A model generated the notes under the pieces. It did not search any database, was not told the origin of the DNA, and was given only the letters and a program-made list of their open reading frames with translations. 64,000 nucleotides of DNA from positions 1 through 64,000 of the forward strand of contig NZ_OLMK01000011.1 in NCBI RefSeq assembly GCF_900290235.1, given 5' to 3'. The translations under genes were made by a program, and so were the position numbers. Position 1 is the stretch's first letter. Each line of letters opens with the position of its first letter. The stretch comes from Streptomyces sp. MA5143a (GTDB taxonomy: Bacteria; Actinomycetota; Actinomycetes; Streptomycetales; Streptomycetaceae). Shown here one piece after another: positions 33,814 to 43,413 of the stretch.

Positions 33814-36048
33814 ATGTCTCACCTTCGCGCACCGGCCGCACGCGCAGACCGCCGTGAGGGCGGGCGGCACGGGCGATCGGTCACCCGTGCCGTCCCCGCG
33901 CTGCCCGAGATCCACATACGGCCACAACTGCTGCGTCTGGCGGTCCTGCCCCCCACCGCGGTGGCCCTCAGCGCCTGTGCCGCCGTGCTCTTCACCGTCC
34001 GCGCCGGCGCACACCGTCCCGGCCCCACCCTGTGGGCGGTGCTCGCCGGCACCGCCGCGGTCGCCCTCGCCGCCGTCCTGATCGCCGCCGTGGCCGCCGG
34101 CCGCACCGCCAGGTCCGTACGTGAACGCCTCGGCGCCCTGCGCGAGTCGAGCGCCAAAGGCGAAGAAGACCTGCGGACCCTCGTCGAGGCGCTCCGGCGC
34201 GGCGAGCAGCCGCCCGCGCGCGGCCCACGCCCCAAGACCGGTCCCGACGCCGACGACTTCGGACTCCTCACCGCCGAACTGACCCGCGCCCACGACAGCG
34301 CCGTCACCGCCGTGGTCCAGGCCTCCCAACTCTCCAGTCACGCGGGCAGCGAGCAGAAGCTGGAGGTCTTCGTGAACCTCGCCCGGCGGCTCCAGTCGCT
34401 GGTGCAGCGCGAGATCTCCATCCTCGACGACCTGGAGAACGAGATCGAGGACCCCGACCTGCTCAAGGGCCTCTTCCACGTCGACCACCTCGCCACCCGC
34501 ATCCGCCGCCACGCCGAGAACCTCGCCGTCCTCGGCGGCGCCGTCTCCCGCCGCCAGTGGAGCAACCCCGTCCCCATGACCGAGGTGCTGCGCTCCGCGA
34601 TCGCCGAGGTCGAGCAGTACTCACGGGTCAAGCTGGTGCCCCCCGTCGACGGCACCCTGCGCGGCCACGCCGTCGCCGACGTCATCCACCTGCTGGCCGA
34701 ACTCGTCGAGAACGCCACGGTGTTCTCCGCCCCCCACACCCAGGTCCTGCTCCGCGCCAACCTCGTCACCTCCGGACTCGCCGTCGAGGTGGAGGACCGG
34801 GGCCTCGGCATGCCCGTCACCGAGCAGAACAAGATGAACGCCCTGCTCGCCGACCCCGACCAGGTGAACGTCGCGAGCCTCCTCCAGGACGGCCGCATCG
34901 GCCTCTTCGTCGTCTCCCAGCTCGCCCGCCGGCACGGCATCCAGGTCCGCCTCCAGAGCAACATCTACGGCGGAGTCCAGGCCGCCTTCGTCGTCCCCCA
35001 GGGCCTGCTCGGCACCGACCGGTCCACCCCCGAGGACATCCCGCAGCCCCAGACGGGGACCCGGCAGCCCACCGGCGTACGGCGACCGGGCACCGGCCCC
35101 CGCCACGCCCAGCACTCCTCCGGGCTGCGGCCAACCGCGCCCGGACCGGCGGACGGGCCCGCCCCCGCCCAGCAGTTCCCCACCACCCCGACGGGCCGGT
35201 CGGCGCAGTCCGGGCGCCCCGACCCCGGCCCAGCCGCACCGGGCCCCACCCGTCCCTCCGTGCCCCGACAGCAGGGGCCGGGCCGCGGCAGCACCCAGCA
35301 GGGCCATCAGACGGGCCGAGGCGGCGGCCAGAACCAGGGCACAGGACGCAGCGGCGGCCAGCAGGGCGGAGGCCGGGCAGGCGGTATCACCCCGCTGCCG
35401 GTGCGCGGCGCGCGCGAGGACCGGCCCAACCCGTCCGAGGCCGTCCCCGGGATCCGCCCCGAGGACCGGCGCACCGTGGCCGACAACACCGGCAAGCCCC
35501 CCACCCCGCGCGTCGGCGGCACGGTCCGCGGCACCATGGGCAAGCCCCAGCTGCCCCGGCGCCGCGCACAGCAGCACCTCGTGCCCCAGCTGCGCGGTGG
35601 CCCCCTGCCGACGTCCCGCCAGGACCCCGAGCACTACGTCGGCCACGACCCCGGCCTGATGGCCGCGTTCCAGCGCGGCATCGGCCTCGCCGAGGCCCGC
35701 CAGATGGAGAGCTCCGACTGGGACGCCGCCATGCTGGGCACGGCCTCCCTCGACCTGACGCCCCCGGACACCGTGACCGGCGGCGAGACCGTACGCCGGG
35801 ACAGGGACCGCGGGGAAGCGACGTCGTACCTCGGCGGCCGCGCGGACGGGCCGCCCCACCTCGGCACCGGCCGCACGGACGCCCTCCACATGGAGCTGGC
35901 CCCCATGGACGCGCCGCACAGGGACGCGACCCAGCCGCTGAACGGCCCCACCCGTGGCGCCGCCCCCATAGCCGTACCGCCGTCGGCCCTCGACGACACG
36001 GCACACGACCTGACGACCCGGCAAGACGGGAGCACACCGGCCGGATGA
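33814..36048 (+). CDS. cvnA: Conservon sensor-kinase-like ATPase (CvnA)
   Basis: A 744-residue membrane protein, first component of a conservon (GTPase-coupled signalling complex). It has two hydrophobic helices (about residues 40-60 and 68-95), a dimerisation region (about 150-230), and a histidine-kinase-type ATPase domain with the N-box LLAELVENATVFS and the G-box VEDRGLGM near residue 330. The phospho-accepting His of classical kinases is not obvious. About residues 410-744 are a long low-complexity Pro/Gly/Gln/Arg-rich tail. ATG 33814 has GAGGA upstream; the open frame extends further back without a ribosome site. Confidence 0.9.
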   Translation: MSHLRAPAARADRREGGRHGRSVTRAVPALPEIHIRPQLLRLAVLPPTAVALSACAAVLFTVRAGAHRPGPTLWAVLAGTAAVALAAVLIAAVAAGRTARSVRERLGALRESSAKGEEDLRTLVEALRRGEQPPARGPRPKTGPDADDFGLLTAELTRAHDSAVTAVVQASQLSSHAGSEQKLEVFVNLARRLQSLVQREISILDDLENEIEDPDLLKGLFHVDHLATRIRRHAENLAVLGGAVSRRQWSNPVPMTEVLRSAIAEVEQYSRVKLVPPVDGTLRGHAVADVIHLLAELVENATVFSAPHTQVLLRANLVTSGLAVEVEDRGLGMPVTEQNKMNALLADPDQVNVASLLQDGRIGLFVVSQLARRHGIQVRLQSNIYGGVQAAFVVPQGLLGTDRSTPEDIPQPQTGTRQPTGVRRPGTGPRHAQHSSGLRPTAPGPADGPAPAQQFPTTPTGRSAQSGRPDPGPAAPGPTRPSVPRQQGPGRGSTQQGHQTGRGGGQNQGTGRSGGQQGGGRAGGITPLPVRGAREDRPNPSEAVPGIRPEDRRTVADNTGKPPTPRVGGTVRGTMGKPQLPRRRAQQHLVPQLRGGPLPTSRQDPEHYVGHDPGLMAAFQRGIGLAEARQMESSDWDAAMLGTASLDLTPPDTVTGGETVRRDRDRGEATSYLGGRADGPPHLGTGRTDALHMELAPMDAPHRDATQPLNGPTRGAAPIAVPPSALDDTAHDLTTRQDGSTPAG

Positions 36049-36140
36049 ACACCCCCCTGCACACCCCCACCGCCGTCCCCTCCGCAGTGCCCACCCCCTC
36101 CGCTCCCGCTGACCTTCGGACCCCAAGGAGTCGATCCACC

Positions 36141-36572
36141 ATGGCGAGCGATGCGCCGACCGGCCATGTATCCGATCTCGACTGGCTGATGAGCGGGCTC
36201 GTGCAGCGCGTACCGCACACCACGAGCGCGGTACTGCTGTCCTGCGACGGGCTCGTGAAGTCGGTCCACGGCCTCGACCCGGACAGCGCCGACCACATGG
36301 CGGCCCTGGCCTCCGGCCTCTACTCCCTCGGACGCAGCGCGGGCATCCGCTTCGGCGACGGCGGCGAGGTGCGCCAGGTCGTCGTCGAACTCGACTCGAT
36401 GCTGCTGTTCGTCTCCACCGCGGGCTCCGGCACCTGCCTCGCCGTGCTCGCCGGCCGCGAGGCCGACGCTGCGGTCCTCGGCTACGAGATGGCGATGCTG
36501 GTCAAGAGCGTCCGCCCGTATCTGGTCACCCAGCCCCGCCAGGCCGTCGAACCCTCGGCGATGAGGCCTTGA
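36141..36572 (+). CDS. cvnB: Roadblock/LC7-domain protein (CvnB)
   Basis: A 143-residue roadblock/LC7 protein, the second conservon component and presumed regulator of the CvnD GTPase. The conserved DLDWLMSGLVQRVPHTTSAVLLSCDGL start and the later GSGTCLAVLA segment fit the family. ATG 36141 lies after AAGGAG at ten-base spacing; an in-frame ATG at 36045 overlapping the cvnA stop would add 32 Pro/Thr-rich residues and is less likely. It overlaps or closely precedes cvnC. Confidence 0.92.
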   Translation: MASDAPTGHVSDLDWLMSGLVQRVPHTTSAVLLSCDGLVKSVHGLDPDSADHMAALASGLYSLGRSAGIRFGDGGEVRQVVVELDSMLLFVSTAGSGTCLAVLAGREADAAVLGYEMAMLVKSVRPYLVTQPRQAVEPSAMRP

Positions 36573-36574
36573 AC

Positions 36575-36946
36575 GTGGCCGCGTCCGGCGACGGCCCCCT
36601 GTACGACGACGCCGCCGGGCGCCTCGTGCGGCCGTACACCGTCATCAACGGCCGGACCCGGCCGACCACCGCGCTCGATCTCCTCTCACAGGTGATGGCC
36701 ACCGGGGCGACCCCCCTCGGCTATCTCGGCCCCGAACACGCACAGGCCCTCGACCTGTGCCGTGCACCCGTCTCGGTCGCCGAGGTCGCCGCCCACCTCA
36801 AGCTGCCGGCGGCGGTCACCAAGGTGCTGCTGTCCGACCTGGTCGACTGCGGGGCCCTCACCACGAAGCCCCCGGCCTTCCACCACAACCCGACAGACCG
36901 GTCTCTTCTGGAGGCAGTGCTCGATGGACTACGACGACAGCTCTGA
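36575..36946 (+). CDS. cvnC: DUF742 conservon protein (CvnC)
   Basis: A DUF742-family protein of 123 residues with the conserved RLVRPYTVINGRTRP segment near the N-terminus and a winged-helix-like C-terminal half (VAEVAAHLKLPAAVTKVLLSDLV). It is the third part of the conservon. GTG 36575 has GAGG eight bases upstream; a TTG at 36569 that overlaps the cvnB stop is the alternative. The end overlaps cvnD by 23 bp. Confidence 0.9.
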   Translation: MAASGDGPLYDDAAGRLVRPYTVINGRTRPTTALDLLSQVMATGATPLGYLGPEHAQALDLCRAPVSVAEVAAHLKLPAAVTKVLLSDLVDCGALTTKPPAFHHNPTDRSLLEAVLDGLRRQL

Positions 36947-37523
36947 CCCCTTCCCCACCGCACTCAAGATCCTGGTGGCCGGAGGGTTCGGGGTAGGCAA
37001 GACGACCTTCGTCGGCGCGGTGAGCGAGATCGCGCCGCTGAGCACGGAGGAACTGCTCACCACGGTGAGCGCGGCGACCGACAGCCTCGAAGGCATCGAG
37101 AACAAGGTCGAGACGACCGTGGCCATGGACTTCGGCCGCATCACCCTCGATCCGCGGCATGTGCTCTATCTGTTCGGCACACCCGGGCAGCAGCGCTTCT
37201 GGTTCATGTGGGACGAACTCTCCGAAGGCGCCCTCGGCGCGGTCATCCTCGCCGACACCCGACGCCTGGAGGACTGCTTCGCCGCCGTGGACTTCTTCGA
37301 ACAGCGCGGCCTCGCATTCATCGTCGCCATCAACGAGTTCGACGGGTCCTACCGCTACGACGCCGAGGAAGTGCGCGCGGCGCTCGACCTCGACCCGGAG
37401 ATCCCGGTCGTCTGCTGCGACGCCCGGATCTCCAGCTCGGGCGTGCAGACCCTGCTCACCCTGGTGCGGCACCTCCTCGCGCACACCCCGGCGGAACTCC
37501 CGAGCCGTGGGGCCCACACGTGA
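36924..37523 (+). CDS. cvnD: Conservon GTPase (CvnD)
   Basis: A 199-residue Ras-like small GTPase. The P-loop is GGFGVGKTT near residue 20, the switch II region FGTPGQQRF near residue 85, and the base-recognition motif reads NEFD where classical GTPases have NKxD, as is usual in this family. It should couple the CvnA complex to a downstream effector. GGAGG lies nine bases before ATG 36924. GTGA overlap with the next gene. Confidence 0.93.
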   Translation: MDYDDSSDPFPTALKILVAGGFGVGKTTFVGAVSEIAPLSTEELLTTVSAATDSLEGIENKVETTVAMDFGRITLDPRHVLYLFGTPGQQRFWFMWDELSEGALGAVILADTRRLEDCFAAVDFFEQRGLAFIVAINEFDGSYRYDAEEVRAALDLDPEIPVVCCDARISSSGVQTLLTLVRHLLAHTPAELPSRGAHT

Positions 37524-38077
37524 CGTACGACCCGCCCCGTCCCGTCGGCCGGCTGCTGCTCACCCCCGAGGACCGGGACGCCCCCGAGCGGGTACGGCGG
37601 CTGCGGCTGCTGGGGCTCGGCGAGCACCCGGAGCCCGCCTTCGACGCCTTCGCGGACCGGCTCGCCGAGGTCGCCTCCGTGCCGTACGCGATGGTCAACT
37701 TCATCGACGAGAACCGCCAGTTCTTCGCGGGCCTGCACGCCCCGGGGAAGGCCACCGGTGACGCCCCCGCGCTCGGAACGGTCCGCCACCTGGCCCGCGA
37801 CCACGGCTTCTGCCCCCATGTGGTGGTCCGCCGCAAGGCGCTCGTCCTAGAGAACGTCGCCGACTACCCGAGATTCGCCGGCAACCCGATCGTCGACGAC
37901 CACGGCATCCGCTCCTACCTCGGCGCCCCGCTCATCGACCGCACGGGCCTCGCCCTCGGCACGGTCTGCGTCCTCGACGTCCAGCCCCGGCCGTGGGGCA
38001 GGGGCGGCCTGGACACCATCAAGGCGATGGCGGCGGAGCTGGCCGGGCGGATCGAGGGGCGGGAGACGCTGCCCTGA
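37520..38077 (+). CDS. GAF-domain protein, fifth gene of the conservon
   Basis: A 185-residue protein made almost entirely of one GAF domain (about residues 35-175), with the FIDENRQFFAGLHAP and IRSYLGAPLIDRTGLALGTVCVLD segments typical of small-molecule-binding GAF folds. No output domain is present. Start GTG 37520 overlaps the cvnD stop, so it is translated with the GTPase and is probably a sensor or effector of the complex. Ligand unknown. Confidence 0.85.
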   Translation: MTYDPPRPVGRLLLTPEDRDAPERVRRLRLLGLGEHPEPAFDAFADRLAEVASVPYAMVNFIDENRQFFAGLHAPGKATGDAPALGTVRHLARDHGFCPHVVVRRKALVLENVADYPRFAGNPIVDDHGIRSYLGAPLIDRTGLALGTVCVLDVQPRPWGRGGLDTIKAMAAELAGRIEGRETLP

Positions 38078-38343
38078 GGACGCCTCCTGGACCCGGAAAA
38101 CGCACGGCACTTCATGGCGGATCCGGGCCCCGGCACGGTGGCGCGGCGGGGGAGCGGGCGTACGAACGGGTGAATGAACGGGGCCGGGGCGGGCGGGGCG
38201 TGAAGGAAAGCTGCGGCGGAGGTTAAGAAAACCTCGATGGACCCAGGGGGCCGCCGTACGGCAGATTGCTCGGTGATCCCACCCCTCTCCCCGGTACGGG
38301 CGTACATGTCATGCCCGGCCGCGGGACCGCACCCACAGGAGCC

Positions 38344-39378
38344 ATGGCGTTGAAGGCGCTGGTCAAGGAGAAGGCGGAGCCCGGACTCTGGCTCGTGGAC
38401 GTACCGGAGCCGGAGATCGGCCCCGGGGACGTACTGATCAAGGTGCTGCGGACCGGTATCTGCGGTACCGACCTGCACATCCGGTCCTGGGACGGCTGGG
38501 CCCGGCAGACCATCCGCACCCCGCTCGTGGTCGGCCACGAGTTCGTGGGCGAGGTCGTCGACACCGGCCGTGACGTCGTGGACATCAAGCCCGGCGACCG
38601 GGTCAGCGGCGAGGGCCATCTCGTGTGCGGCAAGTGCCGCAACTGTCTGGCCGGGCGCCGCCATCTGTGCCGTGCCACCGTCGGCCTGGGCGTGGGACGC
38701 GACGGCGCGTTCGCTCAGTACGTGGCGCTGCCCGCGTCCAACGTGTGGGTGCACCGTGTCCCCGTGGACCTGGACGTCGCGGCGATCTTCGACCCGTTCG
38801 GCAACGCCGTGCACACCGCGCTGTCCTTCCCGCTCGTCGGGGAGGACGTCCTGATCACCGGGGCGGGCCCCATCGGTCTGATGGCCGCGGCCGTCGCCCG
38901 GCACGCCGGCGCCCGGCACGTCGTGGTCACGGACGTCAGCGAGGACCGGCTGGAACTCGCCCGCAAGATCGGCGTCAGTCTGGCGATCGACGTCTCCGCG
39001 TCGAGCATCGCCGAGGGACAGCGCCAACTCGGGCTGCGCGAGGGCTTCGACATCGGCCTGGAGATGTCGGGCAACCCCGCCGCGATGCGCGACATGATCG
39101 CCAACATGACGCACGGCGGCCGGATCGCCATGCTGGGACTGCCGTCCGAGGAGTTCGCCGTCGACTGGTCCCGGATCGTCACGTCCATGATCACGATCAA
39201 GGGCATCTACGGCCGGGAGATGTTCGAGACCTGGTACGCCATGTCGGTGCTCCTGGAGGGCGGTCTCGACCTCGCCCCGGTGATCACCGGACGCTACGGC
39301 TACCGCGACCACGAGGCGGCCTTCGCGGACGCGGCGAGCGGACGCGGCGGCAAGGTCATCCTCGACTGGACCGCCTGA
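38344..39378 (+). CDS. tdh: L-threonine 3-dehydrogenase
   Basis: A 344-residue zinc-dependent medium-chain dehydrogenase that oxidises L-threonine to 2-amino-3-ketobutyrate. The catalytic zinc site includes the Cys in GICGTD (about residue 38) and GHEFVGE, the structural zinc site is the four-Cys loop [15 protein letters not shown] (about 97-111), and the NAD motif GAGPIGLMA is near residue 176. Paired with kbl, which consumes its product. ATG 38344 matches the family start, although AGGAG is very close to it; an in-frame ATG at 38311 is possible. Confidence 0.94.
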   Translation: MALKALVKEKAEPGLWLVDVPEPEIGPGDVLIKVLRTGICGTDLHIRSWDGWARQTIRTPLVVGHEFVGEVVDTGRDVVDIKPGDRVSGEGHLVCGKCRNCLAGRRHLCRATVGLGVGRDGAFAQYVALPASNVWVHRVPVDLDVAAIFDPFGNAVHTALSFPLVGEDVLITGAGPIGLMAAAVARHAGARHVVVTDVSEDRLELARKIGVSLAIDVSASSIAEGQRQLGLREGFDIGLEMSGNPAAMRDMIANMTHGGRIAMLGLPSEEFAVDWSRIVTSMITIKGIYGREMFETWYAMSVLLEGGLDLAPVITGRYGYRDHEAAFADAASGRGGKVILDWTA

Positions 39379-39475
39379 GCCACCGGACCGCGAGCGACCG
39401 GCGTCCACCGGCCCGCGTAAGTCATCCGTATCTGAGGGCCCGCACCGCCGGGCCCGCACCCCTGGGAGCCTTCCG

Positions 39476-40675
39476 ATGTTCGACTCCGTGCGCGACGACC
39501 TGCGCGCCACCCTCGACGAGATCCGCGCCGCCGGACTGCACAAGCCCGAGCGTGTCATCGGCACCCCGCAGTCCGCGACGGTGAACGTCACCGCAGGCGG
39601 CCGTCCCGGCGAGGTGCTCAACTTCTGCGCGAACAACTACCTCGGTCTCGCCGACCACCCCGAGGTCGTCGCCGCCGCCCACGAGGCCCTCGACCGCTGG
39701 GGCTACGGCATGGCCTCCGTCCGCTTCATCTGCGGCACGCAGGAGGTGCACAAGGAGCTGGAGGCGCGGCTGTCGGCGTTCCTCGGCCAGGAGGACACCA
39801 TCCTGTACTCCTCCTGCTTCGACGCCAACGGCGGTGTCTTCGAGACCCTCCTCGGCGCCGAGGACGCGGTGATCTCCGACGCCCTCAACCACGCCTCCAT
39901 CATCGACGGCATCCGGCTGTCGAAGGCCCGCCGCTTCCGCTACGCCAACCGTGATCTCGCCGACCTGGAGCGGCAGTTGAAGGAGGCCACCGAGGGCGGC
40001 GCCCGCCGGAAGCTGATCGTCACGGACGGCGTCTTCTCCATGGACGGCTATGTGGCCCCGCTCCGTGAGATCTGCGACCTCGCCGACCGCCACGACGCCA
40101 TGGTCATGGTCGACGACTCCCACGCCGTCGGCTTCACCGGCCCCGGCGGCCGCGGCACCCCCGAACTGCACGGCGTCATGGACCGCGTCGACATCATCAC
40201 CGGCACCCTCGGCAAGGCGCTCGGCGGCGCCTCCGGCGGTTACGTCGCCGCCCGCGCCGAGATCGTCGCCCTGCTGCGGCAGCGGTCCCGTCCGTACCTG
40301 TTCTCGAACACGCTGGCCCCGGTGATCGCCGCGGCGTCCCTGAAGGTCCTCGACCTTCTCGAAGCCGCCGACGACCTGAGGGTCCGGCTCGCCGAGAACA
40401 CCGCGCTGTTCCGCCGCCGGATGACCGAGGAGGGTTTCGACCTCCTCCCCGGCGACCACCCCATCGCGCCCGTGATGATCGGGGACGCGGCGAAGGCGGG
40501 CCGGCTGGCCGAGCTGCTCCTGGAGCGCGGCGTGTACGTGATCGGCTTCTCCTACCCCGTCGTCCCGCAGGGCCAGGCCCGCATCCGCGTGCAGCTGTCC
40601 GCGGCGCACTCGACGGACGACGTGAACCGGGCGGTGGACGCGTTCGTCGCGGCGCGGGCCGAGCTGGAGGGCTGA
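39476..40675 (+). CDS. kbl: 2-amino-3-ketobutyrate CoA ligase (glycine C-acetyltransferase)
   Basis: A 399-residue alpha-oxoamine synthase that splits 2-amino-3-ketobutyrate with CoA into glycine and acetyl-CoA. It shows the DDSHAVGF segment, the PLP lysine in [15 protein letters not shown] near residue 243, and [10 protein letters not shown] near residue 90. Follows tdh by 97 bp, giving the two-step threonine-to-glycine route. GGGAG lies upstream of ATG 39476. The stop codon lies within a short tandem repeat. Confidence 0.95.
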   Translation: MFDSVRDDLRATLDEIRAAGLHKPERVIGTPQSATVNVTAGGRPGEVLNFCANNYLGLADHPEVVAAAHEALDRWGYGMASVRFICGTQEVHKELEARLSAFLGQEDTILYSSCFDANGGVFETLLGAEDAVISDALNHASIIDGIRLSKARRFRYANRDLADLERQLKEATEGGARRKLIVTDGVFSMDGYVAPLREICDLADRHDAMVMVDDSHAVGFTGPGGRGTPELHGVMDRVDIITGTLGKALGGASGGYVAARAEIVALLRQRSRPYLFSNTLAPVIAAASLKVLDLLEAADDLRVRLAENTALFRRRMTEEGFDLLPGDHPIAPVMIGDAAKAGRLAELLLERGVYVIGFSYPVVPQGQARIRVQLSAAHSTDDVNRAVDAFVAARAELEG

Positions 40676-40736
40676 GCGGAAGGTACCGGGAGGTACCAGG
40701 AGGGCTGAGGCGGAGGTACCGGGAGGGCTGAGCGGG
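40666..40736. repeat. Tandem repeat spanning the kbl stop codon
   Basis: GGAGGGCTGAG occurs at 40666-40676, 40699-40709 and 40722-40732, interleaved with AGGTACC at 40681, 40691 and 40714. The first copy includes the last codons and TGA of kbl, so the following copies look like duplications of the gene end. Confidence 0.85.
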
Positions 40737-40776
40737 CCGGTCCGGGGAAAAGCGCGGGTTTGAGAGAATCGGTCCC

Positions 40777-41676
40777 ATGATCGAGGCACGGCGGCTCCGC
40801 ATCCTCCGTGCGGTGGCCGACCACCGCACGGTGACGGCGGCTGCCGCCGCGCTCTATCTCACCCCGTCCGCCGTCTCTCAGCAGCTCAGCGCGCTGGAGC
40901 AGGAGACCGGTCACCGGTTGGTCGAGCGGAGCGCGAAGGGCGTACGGCTCACCCCGGCCGGCGAGATCCTGCTGAGCCACACCAACACCGTCCTCGCCCA
41001 GCTGGAGCGGGCCGAGGCGGAGCTGGCCGCGTACCGTTCGGGCGCGGCCGGCACGGTCACGGTCGCCTCCTTCGCCACCGGGATCGCCCAGGTCGTCGCG
41101 CCCGCCGTGGTCCGCCTCGCCGCGTCGTCCCCCGGTATCCGCCTCCGCGTCCAGGACGCCGAGGGGGACGCGAGCCTCCCGATGGTCCTGGACCGGCAGG
41201 TCGACATAGCGGTGGCCGTGGAGTACCGGGGCGCACCCGCCGCCGACGACCCCCGGCTCACCCATGTCCCGCTGTACGCCGAGCCGTTCGACGCGGTGGT
41301 GCCCCTGAACCACCGGCTGGCCGACGTCGAGGAGGTGCCGCTCGCGGACCTGGCCAAGGATCCGTGGATCGGCCCGTACCCCGGCAACCCCTGTCATGAC
41401 GTGGTTGTCCTGGCCTGCGAGAACGCCGGCTTCCAGCCCCGCCTGGAACACTCCTCCGACGACTTCCGCGCCGTCGTCGCCCTCGCCTCCGCCGACGCGG
41501 GCGTGGCTCTCGTGCCCCGCTCCGCCCTGCGCGGCATGGACCTGACCACGGTGGTCGTCCGCCCTGTCGACGGAGTGGCCCCCACCCGGCGCGTCTTCGC
41601 GGCAGTGCGACGGGGCGCGGAGGGCCACCCACTGATCAAGCCGGTGCTGGAGGCGTTGGGGGAGGCGGCGGGGTAG
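40777..41676 (+). CDS. LysR-family transcriptional regulator
   Basis: A 299-residue regulator with the N-terminal winged helix (RRLRILRAVADHRTVTAAAAALYLTPSAVSQQLSALEQETG, about residues 4-45, split here only by description) and a periplasmic-binding-like effector domain from about residue 90. It lies 101 bp after kbl on the same strand and could regulate threonine catabolism, though LysR genes more often face their target. No clear ribosome site beyond GAGAGA. Confidence 0.9.
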   Translation: MIEARRLRILRAVADHRTVTAAAAALYLTPSAVSQQLSALEQETGHRLVERSAKGVRLTPAGEILLSHTNTVLAQLERAEAELAAYRSGAAGTVTVASFATGIAQVVAPAVVRLAASSPGIRLRVQDAEGDASLPMVLDRQVDIAVAVEYRGAPAADDPRLTHVPLYAEPFDAVVPLNHRLADVEEVPLADLAKDPWIGPYPGNPCHDVVVLACENAGFQPRLEHSSDDFRAVVALASADAGVALVPRSALRGMDLTTVVVRPVDGVAPTRRVFAAVRRGAEGHPLIKPVLEALGEAAG

Positions 41677-41721
41677 GTCGGGCGCTGGGGGCGCGACCCT
41701 GTTCCATGGCGTCTCATTTCT

Positions 41722-41744
41722 GGGATAGCATCCCGAATATGGGA
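41722..41744 (+). promoter_or_regulatory. Operator/-10 region of a probable leaderless regulator mRNA
   Basis: A perfect palindrome GGGAT-AGC-ATCCC (41722-41734) overlaps a second, TCCC-GAATAT-GGGA (41731-41744), that covers the ATG at 41739. TAGCAT (41726-41731) is a good -10 hexamer seven bases before the ATG. No ribosome-binding site precedes the ATG, so the mRNA is probably leaderless and autorepressed. Confidence 0.55.
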
Positions 41745-42317
41745 ATCACGGAAGAGGTGCTGGACCCTGTCGACATCCGCCTCGCCGCTCGTCTCGCCGG
41801 GTTGCGGGCCGAACGGGGCTGGTCGCTGGGGGAGTTGGCCGAGCGGAGCGGGGTGAGTCGATCGACGTTGTCCCGTGCCGAACGGGCCGAGACCAGCCCG
41901 ACGGCGGCGCTGCTGAACCGCCTCTGCCATGTCTACGGCCGAACCATGTCCCAGCTGCTCAGCGAGGTGGAGGCCGAGCCCGTCACCGTCCTCCGCGCGG
42001 CCGACCAGGTCGTCTGGGAGGACAAGGTGTCCGGCTTCGTACGGAGGTCGGTGTCGCCGCCCGCCGCCGGACTGCGCGGCGAACTGGTCGAGGGACGGCT
42101 CACCGCGGGCGCCGACATCGCGTACGACGGCCCGTCCGTCCCCGGTCTCGAACAGCACATCTGGGTCCTGGCCGGCGCCCTCTCGGTGACGGACCGGGGC
42201 GTGGAGCACGAGCTGGCCGCCGGGGACTGTCTGCGGATGAGGGTCTGGGGGCCGGTGCGCTTCAGTTGTCCGGGTCCGGAGGACGTGCGGTACGCGCTGG
42301 TGGTGGTCGAACCGTGA
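41739..42317 (+). CDS. XRE-cupin transcriptional regulator
   Basis: A 192-residue two-domain regulator: helix-turn-helix at about residues 14-65 (LAGLRAERGWSLGELAERSG, then VSRSTLSRAERAETSP) and a C-terminal cupin fold (HIWVLAGALSVTDRG, AAGDCLRM). It is coupled by GTGA overlap to the following GNAT gene, a pairing in which the regulator usually controls the acetyltransferase. ATG 41739 is preferred; an upstream in-frame ATG (41706) would put the palindromes inside the gene. Confidence 0.87.
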   Translation: MGITEEVLDPVDIRLAARLAGLRAERGWSLGELAERSGVSRSTLSRAERAETSPTAALLNRLCHVYGRTMSQLLSEVEAEPVTVLRAADQVVWEDKVSGFVRRSVSPPAAGLRGELVEGRLTAGADIAYDGPSVPGLEQHIWVLAGALSVTDRGVEHELAAGDCLRMRVWGPVRFSCPGPEDVRYALVVVEP

Positions 42318-42880
42318 TCGCGATCGAACGGCTCGACGATCGCCCTCGACTGTCGGCGGCCGTGGAGGAGTTGGCGGAGCTGCTGGTCCGCACCGTGGAC
42401 GGCGGAGCCTCCGTCGGCTTTCTCGCACCGCTCGACCGCGACGCGGCCACGGCCTGGTGGCGGGGGCGGGTCGACGCGGTCCTGACGGGGGAACTCGCGG
42501 TGTGGGTGGCTCGTGACGGCGACGGCAGGCTGATCGGCACCGTGAGCCTCGTCTTCCCGGACAAGCCCAACAGCCGCCACCGGGCCGAGCTGGTGAAGCT
42601 GATGGTCCACCCGGACGGGCGGGGGCAGGGCGTCGGCAAGGCGCTGCTCGCGACCGCCGAGCGGGCGGCCGTCGACGTCGGTGTCACCCTGCTCCACCTC
42701 GACACGGAGACCGACAGCCCGGCCGAGTACGTCTACGCCAAGGCGGGCTGGACGCGGATCGGTGCGATCCCCGACTACGCGGCGGATCCGTACGGAAGCC
42801 TGCGGCCGACGTCGATCTACTACAAGCGGGTCGGGTCGGCGGCCGATGGCGCCGTAGGGGCGGCGGCTCCCGCCGGGTGA
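42314..42880 (+). CDS. GNAT-family N-acetyltransferase
   Basis: A 188-residue acetyl-CoA-dependent transferase. The CoA-binding motif A reads VKLMVHPDGRGQGVGKALL (about residues 95-113), with the preceding strand GTVSLVF and the motif B region HLDTETDSPAEYVYAKAGW. The GTG at 42314 overlaps the regulator stop. Substrate unknown; such pairs often acetylate amines or antibiotics. Confidence 0.88.
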   Translation: MIAIERLDDRPRLSAAVEELAELLVRTVDGGASVGFLAPLDRDAATAWWRGRVDAVLTGELAVWVARDGDGRLIGTVSLVFPDKPNSRHRAELVKLMVHPDGRGQGVGKALLATAERAAVDVGVTLLHLDTETDSPAEYVYAKAGWTRIGAIPDYAADPYGSLRPTSIYYKRVGSAADGAVGAAAPAG

Positions 42881-42910
42881 TTGTCAGTGGTGGCCGCTAC
42901 TGTGCGTCGC

Positions 42911-43270
42911 ATGCCGGATGCCGAAGACGTACGACGTGTCGCCCTCTCGCTGCCCGACACCACCGAGAAGGTCGCCTGGAACATGCCCACGTTCCGCGTC
43001 GCGGGCAAGATGTTCGCGACGCTGCCCGAGGACGAGACGTCCATTGCCGTGCGCTGCCCCAAGGAGGAGCGCGACGAGTTGGTGCTGGCCGAGCCGGAGA
43101 AGTTCTGGATCGCCGACCACGAGGCGGGGTTCGCCTGGGTACGGGTGCGGCTGTCCGCCCTGGAGGACGAGCCGGAACTGCGGGACATCCTCGCCGACTC
43201 CTGGCGCCAGGCAGCCCCGGGCCGACTCCTCGACACCTACCCCGAACTGGGGATACCGGCCACCGAGTAG
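42911..43270 (+). CDS. MmcQ/YjbR-family protein
   Basis: A small YjbR-type protein (119 residues) with the family pattern: VRRVALSLPDTTEKVAWNMPTFRV-like start, FATLPEDE strand, and a C-terminal helical end with SWRQAAPGRL. Members have a CyaY-like fold and are sometimes called DNA-binding; function unproven. ATG 42911 is the most family-like start, but several in-frame GTG codons upstream (42887, 42890, 42902) are possible. Confidence 0.82.
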   Translation: MPDAEDVRRVALSLPDTTEKVAWNMPTFRVAGKMFATLPEDETSIAVRCPKEERDELVLAEPEKFWIADHEAGFAWVRVRLSALEDEPELRDILADSWRQAAPGRLLDTYPELGIPATE

Positions 43271-43413
43271 GGGTCGTTCGTGTGCGGAGACCTCCACGAT
43301 GGCCTGCCAGTGACCGTCGTCCGGCGCGGGCGCGCACGCGGCACACCGTGGCCGTAACAGGGGCTGCCCGGCCTTTTGGGGTCGGCCGTGCCCCCGGGGG
43401 CGGGGGAGTGGGG

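Noticed and set aside
43271..43413. Terminator between the convergent YjbR and transketolase genes
   Set aside because: The interval is GC-rich with several short complementary runs, but no single convincing hairpin could be drawn.
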